Positions 1 through 7,500 of a DNA stretch of 64,000 nt are shown here, one piece after another (position 1 is the first letter of the stretch; the number at the start of each line of letters is the position of its first letter). Source of the DNA: CAG-217 sp963605415 (GTDB lineage Bacteria; Bacillota; Clostridia; Oscillospirales; Acutalibacteraceae). Where the stretch lies: contig CAVCUL010000002.1 in NCBI GenBank assembly GCA_963605415.1, forward strand, positions 1 through 64,000, read 5' to 3'. Made by a program: the position numbers and the translations under genes. The notes under the pieces are model-generated. The model saw nothing but the letters and a program-made list of their open reading frames with translations. It ran no database searches and had not been told where the DNA came from.

Positions 1-1
1 A

Positions 2-109
2 CACCTGAAAGCCGGAACAACGGTCACTAAAACCCTTCAAAATCTTACGAGCCGTGCAGGTAGCAATAGTAAGAAAATGATCAAGGCCTACGAAGAGTCC
101 ATGAGATAA
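2..109 (+). CDS. C-terminal fragment of an unidentified protein
   Basis: An open frame enters from the left edge and ends at a TAA at 107-109, giving the last 35 residues of a protein. The tail is rich in Lys, Ser and Thr and carries no motif I recognise, so no function is offered. It is convergent with tadA, and the hairpins at 152-202 lie between the two stops, which suits the end of a real gene. Confidence 0.4.
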   Translation, partial: HLKAGTTVTKTLQNLTSRAGSNSKKMIKAYEESMR

Positions 110-151
110 TCGGACGATGGTGGAACTGAGCCGCGTGCAGGGCGGCTCCCG

Positions 152-202
152 GCGGCGTAAGCCGCAAAAAAGACACGGAAGTACCAAACGGTGCTTCCGT
201 GT
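152..202. terminator. Paired terminator hairpins between convergent genes
   Basis: GCGGC/GCCGC with a GTAA loop (152-165) is followed by a second stem pairing ACACGGAAGTACC (173-185) with GGTGCTTCCGTGT (190-202), with one wobble. On the minus strand the second stem is followed by CTTTTTTG, a good terminator for tadA. T-rich sequence on the plus side may stop the upstream gene too. Confidence 0.7.
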
Positions 203-216
203 TCTTCTGCTTTTGT

Positions 217-720
217 CTATTCTGTTTTGGCTACGGCCTCCGCTTTGCGGCGGGCGCGCAGGGCGGCAAAAAAGTCGCTGAGCACACCGGCGCATTCCCC
301 TTGCAGCACGCCGACAATCAGCTCCGTCTTGTGGTTATAGGGTAGGGCGTTAAAGTTGATTACCGAGCCAAAGGACCCGGCCTTAGGATCGGCGGCGCCG
401 TAAATTACCCGGCGCAATCGGGCATTGATAATAGCGCCTGCACACATGGGGCACGGCTCCAATGTAACATATAGGTCGCACTGCCACAGCCGCCAGCCGC
501 CCAATGCTTTGCAAGCAGCGTCAATGGCCTCTAATTCTGCGTGAGACAGGGCGTTACGGCTTTTTTCCCGCCGATTGCGGCCTTCACCGATAATTTGGCC
601 ATCTCGCACTACCACAGCGCCGACAGGCACCTCACCCTCCAGGGCAGCTTCCCGAGCCAGTTCCAACGCCCGGTGCATAAATTGCTCGTCTGTTGTCATG
701 GCATCAAATTTTTTCAACAT
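217..720 (-). CDS. tadA: tRNA-specific adenosine deaminase TadA
   Basis: Deaminates A34 to inosine in the wobble position of tRNA(Arg), allowing decoding of the CGN box. The 167-residue product has the cytidine/deoxycytidylate deaminase fold. His60-Ala-Glu62 gives a zinc ligand and the proton-shuttling glutamate, and the PCPMC motif (Cys90, Cys93) gives the other two zinc ligands. The length is normal for TadA. The ATG at 720 overlaps the end of the CPBP gene by 17 bases. A second ATG at 699 (residue 8) is an alternative start, and neither has a convincing ribosome site, so translation may be coupled. It is the last gene of the minus-strand cluster, ahead of the 152-202 hairpins. Confidence 0.95.
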   Translation of the reverse strand: MLKKFDAMTTDEQFMHRALELAREAALEGEVPVGAVVVRDGQIIGEGRNRREKSRNALSHAELEAIDAACKALGGWRLWQCDLYVTLEPCPMCAGAIINARLRRVIYGAADPKAGSFGSVINFNALPYNHKTELIVGVLQGECAGVLSDFFAALRARRKAEAVAKTE

Positions 721-1858
721 TGGAAATGGTGAGAAGAATCAGTGGTATAAAGGAAATAATCATGCCCGGGGTGCCGAAGAAGGCGCCTATTCGCTGTCCA
801 AAGCTTAGGGCATAGGGATCCGGGCTCGTGCGCTGCTCCTTTGGGGTGTACAACTGCTTTTTTGCCAGCAGATAGATGGTTGCGGCGGCACCGGCCACGA
901 TCCAAAACAGATACAGTCCAGCCGTTACATAATTGGCGATCTGCTCTGTAGAGGCAAAGCTGACCACATCGGTGATTACAGACATACCATTATTCAGAGC
1001 ATGGATGAGAATGGCGGGGATTATATTGTCTGTTGTTACAGTGATAAACCCAAATACCAGACCGCCTAAAAATGCAAATACCAGCTGCACAACATTACCG
1101 TGGAGCAGGCCGAATGCAAGGCTTACGCACAGCACGGAAAAGCCCTTGCCGTACTTGCGTAATAACTGTTCACAGCAGCAGCGCATGGCAAATTCCTCGC
1201 AAATGGCGGGAACGATAGCGGTGCCGATCAGGGCGATCAGGCAGGCAAAAACCGAATTGGGTGTATCCGTGCCGCCAGAATTCAACTTGTAGCCAAAGGA
1301 CTCAAACAGCGGCACGATGCCGTAGGACACAACAAAATTAGCACCCACGCAGCACAGCATTCCAAATGCCACCCAAATTGCCGTTTGGCCGCCGGTAATA
1401 GATTTTGTGGGGATAATTGGTGCCGTGTAGCGCTTTTTGTTAACCAGTGCTACCAGTCCGAAGGGGACAGCAACACAACCTACGGATACAAACAGCATAT
1501 TAAAGCAGCTTTGGAATACGGGCGAATTCTGGTAGATGGTGCGCAGATTTTGAAATGACAGCAGGGAATTGAGCGCAAGCTGTAGAATGAAATACGCCAA
1601 AATGGCCAGGCCGATGCTGTTGCCGAAGTGCCGCAGCTCTCGCTTTTGTGTGCGTAGCGCCATGCGGCGGCGGTTCTCCTGCTCAAAGTAAGCTGCCTGC
1701 TGCGGATCCCGATAATAAGGGCCGCAGGGTGGCTGATAGCCATAGCCCCGGGGTGGATAGCCGTTGGAATTGTAATAACTGTTGTGGGGTGTTTGACCGT
1801 AATTGGGCGGCATAGAGCCGTCTGTTGGCCTGCCGAACGGATCATATTGTTGGTTCAT
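704..1858 (-). CDS. CPBP-family intramembrane glutamic endopeptidase
   Basis: A 384-residue membrane protein of the CPBP (CAAX/bacteriocin-processing) family. The first 75 residues are hydrophilic and rich in Asn, Gln, Pro, Gly and Tyr; about eight hydrophobic segments follow. The family motifs appear in order: EEFAMR (motif 1, catalytic Glu pair and Arg), then FGLLHGN (motif 2 His), then a late HALNN (motif 3 His and Asn). These are the active-site residues of glutamic intramembrane proteases, so activity is plausible, but the substrate is unknown. The start at 1858 is preferred over an in-frame ATG eight codons upstream because AAAGGATT lies at the right distance and the gene then begins just after its upstream neighbour stops. 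Confidence 0.85.
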   Translation of the reverse strand: MNQQYDPFGRPTDGSMPPNYGQTPHNSYYNSNGYPPRGYGYQPPCGPYYRDPQQAAYFEQENRRRMALRTQKRELRHFGNSIGLAILAYFILQLALNSLLSFQNLRTIYQNSPVFQSCFNMLFVSVGCVAVPFGLVALVNKKRYTAPIIPTKSITGGQTAIWVAFGMLCCVGANFVVSYGIVPLFESFGYKLNSGGTDTPNSVFACLIALIGTAIVPAICEEFAMRCCCEQLLRKYGKGFSVLCVSLAFGLLHGNVVQLVFAFLGGLVFGFITVTTDNIIPAILIHALNNGMSVITDVVSFASTEQIANYVTAGLYLFWIVAGAAATIYLLAKKQLYTPKEQRTSPDPYALSFGQRIGAFFGTPGMIISFIPLILLTISNVEKI

Positions 1859-1862
1859 GGTG

Positions 1863-2486
1863 TCAATCCTTTGTATCTGCAATGAGAGTCTTAAAGTAAG
1901 GCAGCTCCAGCGCCCAGTCGCAGTAGGTGTGCCACTCTGTCAGCTTGTGGCTGCGGCGGGCAAAATAAATATTCGCCAGGGTCTCATAATTTAGGGTGCA
2001 GGTGCGCATTTGATTATAGGAGCTGGGTAGCAGCTGAATCATGGTGTACCAGGTTTGTTTGTCCTTGGTTTCCAGGTATTCCAGGCGCAGCTGCTCCAGG
2101 GTGTTGATTACCTTTTCCATGGCGTCCAGTCCCCGCTGATCCATATGGTCCACGGAGAAATCCGCCAGCTCAAAAGGCTTGGAGGCAATTTTGTGCATGG
2201 TGGAAGTGGAGTTGGCTACAGTACCGACTTTATAGGTGTCATACTCTTTCCACCAGTACATAGGTGCGGTTACATCTACGGTAACGAAGATCATACGAAT
2301 GAATTTGCGGTGGTCGGTGCCGGTCTTGCACAGTCGCTTGGCCAGACTCAGGTCGTTGGGACCGAAGACAAAGTTGCCGTCCTCATCATAGTAGGAATCG
2401 TAGCGCCCCCAGGAATTCATGGGATTGCGGGCGCCACGCATGGCGTTGTCAAAATTGGTGACGGAGGTGCGTTCCAGTTGGATCAT
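1863..2486 (-). CDS. ThyX-like protein with degenerate signature
   Basis: A 207-residue soluble protein, annotated only by fold resemblance. Residues 72-98 have the layout of the flavin-dependent thymidylate synthase signature (RHRxxSxNExSxRY): an APMYWWKEYD lead-in where ThyX has its xxRQWxRHR strand, then TYK in place of RHR and Asn92/Ser95 in place of the signature Asn/Ser. Residues 153-178 (LPSSYNQ, then NYETL and ARR) match the ThyX segment with LPxxxxT, NxRxLxxF and LR. The flavin- and dUMP-binding arginines are mostly replaced, so thymidylate synthase activity is unlikely. It sits between galU and the CPBP gene with six bases or fewer on either side. It could be a nucleotide- or flavin-binding relative; the role is unknown. 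Confidence 0.6.
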   Translation of the reverse strand: MIQLERTSVTNFDNAMRGARNPMNSWGRYDSYYDEDGNFVFGPNDLSLAKRLCKTGTDHRKFIRMIFVTVDVTAPMYWWKEYDTYKVGTVANSTSTMHKIASKPFELADFSVDHMDQRGLDAMEKVINTLEQLRLEYLETKDKQTWYTMIQLLPSSYNQMRTCTLNYETLANIYFARRSHKLTEWHTYCDWALELPYFKTLIADTKD

Positions 2487-2491
2487 AAGTG

Positions 2492-3364
2492 TTAAAGTTC
2501 CTTTGCTAAGTTCTTAATGTAGTCTTTCAGACGGGAAGCAGTTTCCGGGTGCTGCAGGCCTACCTCAATATTGGCCTGCAAAATGCCGAATTTGTTGCCC
2601 ATATCGTAACGAGTGCCGTTGTAGTCCACAGCCACCACGCCTTCCTGCCGCGCCAGTGTGCACATAGCGTCTGTCAACTGCAGTTCACCGCCGGCGCCGT
2701 TGGGTGTATGCTCCAGAATTTCAAAAATAGAGGGGGGCAGCACTACACGACCCAATATGGAAAAATTGCTCATTACCTGTTCCGGCTTTGGCTTTTCAAT
2801 CATATCCGTGCAGGTATAGCAGTTGCCCTCCAGCGGCTCCACTGCCAGAGAACAGTACTTGGTAATATCAGCCGTGGGTACTTCTTTTACGCCCACAGCA
2901 CCTTTGCCGTATTTTTCATAAGCGCGGCAAAGCTGACCCGTAACCGGGTCATCGCTGATGATTACATCGTCCCCGTACAGCACTGCAAAGGGCTCATCGC
3001 CCACAAAATTCTTGGCGCACAGCACTGCGTGGCCCAGCCCCTTGGTCTCTTTTTGACGAATAAAATAGATGTTGCCGAACTGAGAGCACTGCAGCACATC
3101 CCGGTACAGATCTGCCTTGTTTGGGTCAGTTGAAAGCTTTTGCTCCAGCTCCACCGCGTGGTCAAAGTGATCCTCGATGACACCCTTGCCTCGGTTGGTG
3201 ATAATCAGTACATCCTCAATCCCGGCGGCAAACGCCTCCTCTACAATGTACTGAATGGCGGGTTTGTCTACAATGTTGAGCATTTCCTTAGGTACGGCCT
3301 TAGAGGCGGGCAACACCCGGGTGCCCATCCCGGCTGCAGGAATGATTGCTTTTTTGATTTTCAT
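2492..3364 (-). CDS. galU: UTP-glucose-1-phosphate uridylyltransferase
   Basis: Makes UDP-glucose from UTP and glucose-1-phosphate for envelope glycans and galactose metabolism. The 290-residue length is typical. The N-terminus has the nucleotidyltransferase motif AAGMGTRxLP (residues 10-19) followed by KAVPKEML, and the uridylyltransferase residues continue through LYGDDV and EKPKPEQ. The start ATG is preceded by GAGGGTAAAG. It lies 26 bases after the zinc-ribbon gene and 5 bases before the ThyX-like gene, so it looks co-transcribed. Confidence 0.95.
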   Translation of the reverse strand: MKIKKAIIPAAGMGTRVLPASKAVPKEMLNIVDKPAIQYIVEEAFAAGIEDVLIITNRGKGVIEDHFDHAVELEQKLSTDPNKADLYRDVLQCSQFGNIYFIRQKETKGLGHAVLCAKNFVGDEPFAVLYGDDVIISDDPVTGQLCRAYEKYGKGAVGVKEVPTADITKYCSLAVEPLEGNCYTCTDMIEKPKPEQVMSNFSILGRVVLPPSIFEILEHTPNGAGGELQLTDAMCTLARQEGVVAVDYNGTRYDMGNKFGILQANIEVGLQHPETASRLKDYIKNLAKEL

Positions 3365-3389
3365 TTTTCTTTACCCTCGTTCGTTATGG

Positions 3390-4391
3390 TTATAGTATGC
3401 TGGACAGAAGACCGGAGATCATATCCAGGATCAGAAACGCCATGATCGGCGCAAACACGCTGACACCGCCCATTTTAGACAGATACATGCGGCGCATTTC
3501 GTCCTGGGTCAGGCGCATTTGTTCCGGTAACATGGGCGTTTGGCGGAAGATGGCACCGTCCTGCAGCCGATCGTCTACCGTTTGCAACACGGAAAATACC
3601 TTTCTGCGATACAGGCGGTTGGCAAACAGGGCAATCACCAGGTGAATTGCCAGTCCCACGCCCAGCAGAATGGCTACTGCCGGGTACAGCGCTTCCAACA
3701 GCGCAGTGTCCGGTTGTACCTTGCCCTGCATGATGGCGGTATAGTTGGTGCTCATAAAATTGCTGAGCTTAGCAAACTGGTCAGTAAAGGCTCCCTGTAC
3801 AATCAGTGCCGCCGCAAAGCGAATGGCCAGCGCCGCCGTACCCTCTTTGTACATTTTGCGAAAAAACAGGTAGTAGGGGCCGAAAATGAAAGCCGACCAA
3901 TTCCAACTTGCTTTTTTATTCCGACTAAAACGGGGCAAAAAATAGCCGGTGTTGGTGCGTACCACCGCCGCCACATCGGCGGCTGCTTCGCCCTCAATGG
4001 TACCCGGGTATTGGCTGGGGTCCGGCACTGCGCCCGGCATAATGGGCGGGCGATAGCTCTCGCCGGCACCCGGCTGGCGGGCGCCGCAGTGAGTGCAAAA
4101 GACAGCGTCGCCGTCCAACTCTGCGCCGCAGGCCACGCACTTCTTTTTTTGCTCCGGGGCGGCAGCGGTGTGGGTGTCACCGACAGGGGCAGCTTCTATT
4201 TTCTCTGTGGGTGGATTTGCCGGGGCAAAGGCGTAGCCCTCACCGTGCAGTGCCTGGTGGGCACAGTGCCCCAACTCCCGGTAGCACGCCCGGTGATGGG
4301 GGGTGCCGCAATCCGGGCAGGTGACAATGTCGTCACCCGGCTGGAACTGCTTGCCACAGACCGGACAGCTGTTGTTTTCGTACAAAGCCAT
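3390..4391 (-). CDS. RING-like/zinc-ribbon protein with DUF2628-type membrane region
   Basis: A 333-residue protein with two metal-binding parts and a membrane domain. Residues 8-50 carry CPVCGKQF, CPDCGTPHH and a further Cys/His pair, the pattern of the RING-finger family 1 domain of prokaryotes. Residues 105-125 hold a zinc ribbon (CVACGAEL, CTHCGARQ). The rest resembles DUF2628: a tryptophan-rich NKKASWNWSAFIFGPYYL entry followed by several hydrophobic helices. Proteins of this build are common in clostridia, with no proven function. It is the first gene of the minus cluster, with its own promoter at 4424-4453. Confidence 0.75.
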   Translation of the reverse strand: MALYENNSCPVCGKQFQPGDDIVTCPDCGTPHHRACYRELGHCAHQALHGEGYAFAPANPPTEKIEAAPVGDTHTAAAPEQKKKCVACGAELDGDAVFCTHCGARQPGAGESYRPPIMPGAVPDPSQYPGTIEGEAAADVAAVVRTNTGYFLPRFSRNKKASWNWSAFIFGPYYLFFRKMYKEGTAALAIRFAAALIVQGAFTDQFAKLSNFMSTNYTAIMQGKVQPDTALLEALYPAVAILLGVGLAIHLVIALFANRLYRRKVFSVLQTVDDRLQDGAIFRQTPMLPEQMRLTQDEMRRMYLSKMGGVSVFAPIMAFLILDMISGLLSSIL

Positions 4392-4423
4392 TTTGTGTAC
4401 CTCGATCTTTATGCTTTCTTATC

Positions 4424-4453
4424 ATTATACATTAGATTATCATAATAAATCAA
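4424..4453 (-). promoter_or_regulatory. Promoter for the zinc-ribbon/galU cluster
   Basis: On the minus strand TTGATT (4453-4448) and TATAAT (4429-4424) are 18 bases apart, 33 bases upstream of the first ATG. The -10 is a perfect match. Confidence 0.55.
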
Positions 4454-4544
4454 CGATTTGGTTAAAATATCTTGAACAAAGTATGAAAGCACCGTCAATT
4501 CTGCCAAAATTCCGCTCCTTGGTGTAAAATCGTCGGCAAAGCCC

Positions 4545-4573
4545 TTGCAATGCAGGTGTGTTTTATATATAAT
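4545..4573 (+). promoter_or_regulatory. Promoter for prfB
   Basis: TTGCAA (4545-4550), 17 bases, TATAAT (4568-4573), about 50 bases upstream of the prfB start. Confidence 0.7.
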
Positions 4574-4622
4574 ACTATAGTTAAAATAGCAAGTTGCACA
4601 GAGAAATGCACGGAGTGTTGAT

Positions 4623-5753
4623 ATGGTTGAATTTGAAGAATTGCGGCTGCGGCTGCTGGAGAGCGAAAAGCCCATTGAAAATTTAAAGGAAGCCTTGGCT
4701 ATTGATAGCTTGAAGGCGGAGGTGGCGGTGCTGGAAAAAGAAAGTGCCGCTCCGGATTTTTGGGACGATATGGAGAACAGCCAAAAGGTGATGCAAAAGA
4801 TCGGCGCCTTAAAGGCCAAGGTTACCGGCTATGAGAGTCTGAAAGGGGACTATGAGGACGCGCTGGTGATGATCGAGCTGGCGGACGAGGAGGGCGATCT
4901 GTCCCTGCTGGACGACTGCACCGCCTCTGTAAAGGATGTGGAAAATCGCATTGAAGAGATGACCCTGTCCACACTGCTCAGCGGCGAGTTTGACAGTAAG
5001 AACGCCCTGCTGACCTTCCACGCCGGCGCCGGCGGCACGGAGGCACAGGACTGGGCGGAAATGCTCTTTCGTATGTATAACCGTTGGGGTGAGCGCCACG
5101 GCTACAAGGTATCTACGCTTGATTATCTGGACGGGGATGTGGCCGGGATTAAAAGCGCCACAATTCTGGTAGAGGGCGAGAATGCCTATGGCTATTTGAA
5201 AGGCGAGATGGGCATTCACCGGCTGGTGCGGGTGTCTCCCTTTGACTCCTCCGGTCGGCGGCACACTTCCTTTGCGTCCGTAGAAGTGATGCCGGAGATC
5301 GACGACGATGTGAATGTGGAGATCCGGGAAGAGGATATCAAAATGGATGTGTACCGGGCCTCCGGCGCCGGCGGACAAAAGGTTAACAAGACCTCCTCAG
5401 CCGTGCGGTTGACCCACGTGCCTACCGGTATTGTGGTCAGCTGTCAGATCGAGCGCAGCCAGCACCAAAACCGTGAGGTGGCTATGCGTATGCTGAGGTC
5501 CAAGCTGGTGGAGATTAAAGAACGGGAGAATTTGGAACGCATTGAGGATATTAAAGGCGATCAGAAAGAGATTGCCTGGGGCTCCCAAATCCGCTCCTAT
5601 GTATTTATGCCCTATACGCTGGCCAAGGATCATCGTACCGGATATGAGATGGGCAACATCACCGCAGTGATGGATGGGGATATTGACGGCTTTATCAATG
5701 CATATCTAAAACAAAAATCTGTCAAAGAGGCAGAGGAGAAAGCGGAGGCTTAA
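4623..5753 (+). CDS. prfB: Peptide chain release factor 2
   Basis: Releases the finished peptide at UGA and UAA codons. The 376-residue protein has the RF2 recognition tripeptide SPF (205-207) and the catalytic GGQ (250-252) in GAGGQKVNKT. The length is that of complete RF2. Many bacteria need a programmed +1 frameshift near codon 25 to make RF2. Here the frame is continuous from the ATG with no in-frame UGA, so that autoregulation appears to be absent. The gene has its own promoter and is followed after six bases by the MgtC-like gene. Confidence 0.96.
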   Translation: MVEFEELRLRLLESEKPIENLKEALAIDSLKAEVAVLEKESAAPDFWDDMENSQKVMQKIGALKAKVTGYESLKGDYEDALVMIELADEEGDLSLLDDCTASVKDVENRIEEMTLSTLLSGEFDSKNALLTFHAGAGGTEAQDWAEMLFRMYNRWGERHGYKVSTLDYLDGDVAGIKSATILVEGENAYGYLKGEMGIHRLVRVSPFDSSGRRHTSFASVEVMPEIDDDVNVEIREEDIKMDVYRASGAGGQKVNKTSSAVRLTHVPTGIVVSCQIERSQHQNREVAMRMLRSKLVEIKERENLERIEDIKGDQKEIAWGSQIRSYVFMPYTLAKDHRTGYEMGNITAVMDGDIDGFINAYLKQKSVKEAEEKAEA

Positions 5754-5759
5754 TTTAAA

Positions 5760-6494
5760 ATGGAACGCTATGCACAGTTCATGGATATTACGGCGCTGTC
5801 CGGCTTTTCCATTCGGTTGGCGCTGGCCATTATTCTGGGCTTTTTTGTGGGTCTGGAGCGACAGTGGACCAAGCACCAGGCGGGGATCTTAACCAATGTG
5901 ATCGTGTGCGTAGGTGCATATGCCTACACAGCGTTTTCCTTTGTGATTAACCAGGGCGATACGGATCTAACCCGTGTGGCCGCTCAGGTAGTCAGCGGCG
6001 TGGGCTTTTTGGGTGCCGGCCTGATCTTGCGAGACGGCACCAATATTCGCGGTCTGTCTACTGCCGCCACCATTTGGACCACGGCGGCCATCGGTATTCT
6101 CTGCACCCTGCCGAAGGTGTTGTATGGGGTAGTTGTGGCTGCGGCTGTGGTGGTGTTGCACCTGGTGCTGCATCCCTTGAGCAATCGGATCAACAAGCTG
6201 CGCAGCTATGATAAAGAAAAGCAGGCACGAACCGAGTGCACCTACAAAATCTCCGTTACCTGTCTGGATAATTATGAGGTGGATATTCGCGCGCATCTGA
6301 TGAGTGCGCTGAAGGACGCTCGGGATATTATTTTGCACAATCTGGAGTCTTCAGATACGGACGACGGCAATACCAAGATCCGGGCTTATGTTTCTGCCGC
6401 CAAGAAGAACGACGAGGCCATTGAGAGTGTGCTCAATCGTATTGGCAAGGACGAGGGCATTATTCGTGCCGGTTGGCATATCATCAACGAATAA
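5760..6494 (+). CDS. MgtC/SapB-family membrane protein
   Basis: A 244-residue protein with the MgtC/SapB fold: five hydrophobic segments in the first 140 residues, including the family hallmarks GxxVGLERQ and VVSGVGFLGAGLILRDG followed by GLSTAATIW. The C-terminal hundred residues are soluble and look like the ACT-type regulatory tail of longer MgtC proteins. MgtC proteins affect magnesium homeostasis, ATP synthase or acid stress in other bacteria; the activity here is not known. It starts six bases after prfB and probably shares its transcript, which is likely to end at the 6555-6595 hairpin. Confidence 0.88.
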   Translation: MERYAQFMDITALSGFSIRLALAIILGFFVGLERQWTKHQAGILTNVIVCVGAYAYTAFSFVINQGDTDLTRVAAQVVSGVGFLGAGLILRDGTNIRGLSTAATIWTTAAIGILCTLPKVLYGVVVAAAVVVLHLVLHPLSNRINKLRSYDKEKQARTECTYKISVTCLDNYEVDIRAHLMSALKDARDIILHNLESSDTDDGNTKIRAYVSAAKKNDEAIESVLNRIGKDEGIIRAGWHIINE

Positions 6495-6554
6495 TTTGCA
6501 GTTTTTGCAAGTTTGGCCAATTTTCGCTAATCAAAATTTAACAGGTGGATTTTT

Positions 6555-6595
6555 GCCCTTTTCAGCACAACCTATTGCTGAAAGGGGCGTTTTTT
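6555..6595 (+). terminator. Terminator hairpin overlapping the pdaA ribosome site
   Basis: GCCCTTTTCAGCA (6555-6567) pairs with TGCTGAAAGGGGC (6576-6588), with one wobble and an 8-base loop, and is followed by T6 (6590-6595). It is a strong intrinsic terminator for prfB-mgtC. Its right arm contains AAAGGGG, the only ribosome site for the ATG at 6596. Confidence 0.75.
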
Positions 6596-7459
6596 ATGTT
6601 CAAAAGATGCAGTAGTCTGCTGCTCACTTTGGCGCTGGTCACCGCCTTGTTCAGTGGCTGTCGGGGCAATGCAAGGAATGAAAAGCAAACCGGGGATCCG
6701 GGTACCAGCACCACTTCCGCTACCACTGCTACTAAAACGGCGGATACCACCGTACAGCCCACCAATGTGGGCAGTCGCAGTTACAGCAAAGAAAAGGTGG
6801 TGTGGGGACCGGGTAATATTACCGACCACGCCAGACCTGAGGAGCCGCAGCGGTTGCAAAAGCAGTTCGGCGAACTGGGTGCTCGCTTTTTGCTGGACAA
6901 TAAAAAACAGCTGTGCCTGACCTTTGACGAGGGATATGAGAACGGTTACAGCGGCAAGATCTTGGACACGCTAAAGGAAAAGCAAGTTAAGGCTGTATTC
7001 TTTGTGACCTATGACTTTGCCAGTCAAAACCCGGCCCTGATCAAGCGGATGATCGCCGAGGGTCATGTGGTGGGTAACCACACCTATCGCCACCTGACCA
7101 TGGACGAGGTGACCCGGGCGGCAGCCACAGAGGAGATCACCGTGCTGCACCAGTATATGGAGAAAAATTATCAGTATAAGATGACCTACTTTCGCTTCCC
7201 AAAGGGGGAGTTTAGCGAGGACACACTGGCGCTGGCCCAAGAGTTGGGGTATAAGAGTATTTTTTGGAGCTTTGCCTATGCGGATTGGGACACCCAAAAT
7301 GTGTCGGAACCGGCCACCGCGCTGAAAAAGGTGACCGAAAGTACCCACCCGGGGGCCATTTTCCTGCTCCATGCAGTCAGTCCTACGAATGCGGAGATCT
7401 TAGGACAAGCCATTGACAGCATCCGTAGCCAGGGCTACACCTTCACCACAGCATTATAG
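6596..7459 (+). CDS. pdaA: PdaA-like polysaccharide deacetylase lipoprotein
   Basis: A 287-residue NodB-fold carbohydrate esterase. The N-terminus is a lipoprotein signal ending in the lipobox LFSGC (Cys22), followed by a Thr/Ser-rich linker. The catalytic motifs are TFDEGYENGY (in place of TFDDGY) and NHTYRH, which gives the metal-binding His pair. The TFDEGYENGY form is characteristic of PdaA, the delta-lactam-forming de-N-acetylase of the spore cortex, so a sporulation role is the best inference. Another peptidoglycan deacetylase is possible. The start at 6596 is chosen because it begins the signal peptide and follows AAAGGGG; an in-frame ATG at 6545 would put unrelated sequence before the signal. 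The terminator stem that contains its ribosome site is unusual. Confidence 0.8.
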   Translation: MFKRCSSLLLTLALVTALFSGCRGNARNEKQTGDPGTSTTSATTATKTADTTVQPTNVGSRSYSKEKVVWGPGNITDHARPEEPQRLQKQFGELGARFLLDNKKQLCLTFDEGYENGYSGKILDTLKEKQVKAVFFVTYDFASQNPALIKRMIAEGHVVGNHTYRHLTMDEVTRAAATEEITVLHQYMEKNYQYKMTYFRFPKGEFSEDTLALAQELGYKSIFWSFAYADWDTQNVSEPATALKKVTESTHPGAIFLLHAVSPTNAEILGQAIDSIRSQGYTFTTAL

Positions 7460-7460
7460 T

Positions 7461-7500
7461 AAAAAAGCAGACAGCAATCTCGGTCACTGTCTGCTTTTTT
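7461..7500. terminator. Bidirectional terminator between pdaA and recG
   Basis: GCAGACAG (7467-7474) pairs with CTGTCTGC (7487-7494), flanked by A6 on the left and T6 on the right, so it serves both converging genes. Confidence 0.85.

Noticed and set aside
6545..6595. Upstream in-frame start for the PdaA-like protein
   Set aside because: It would place unrelated residues ahead of a textbook lipoprotein signal peptide and start inside the terminator stem.
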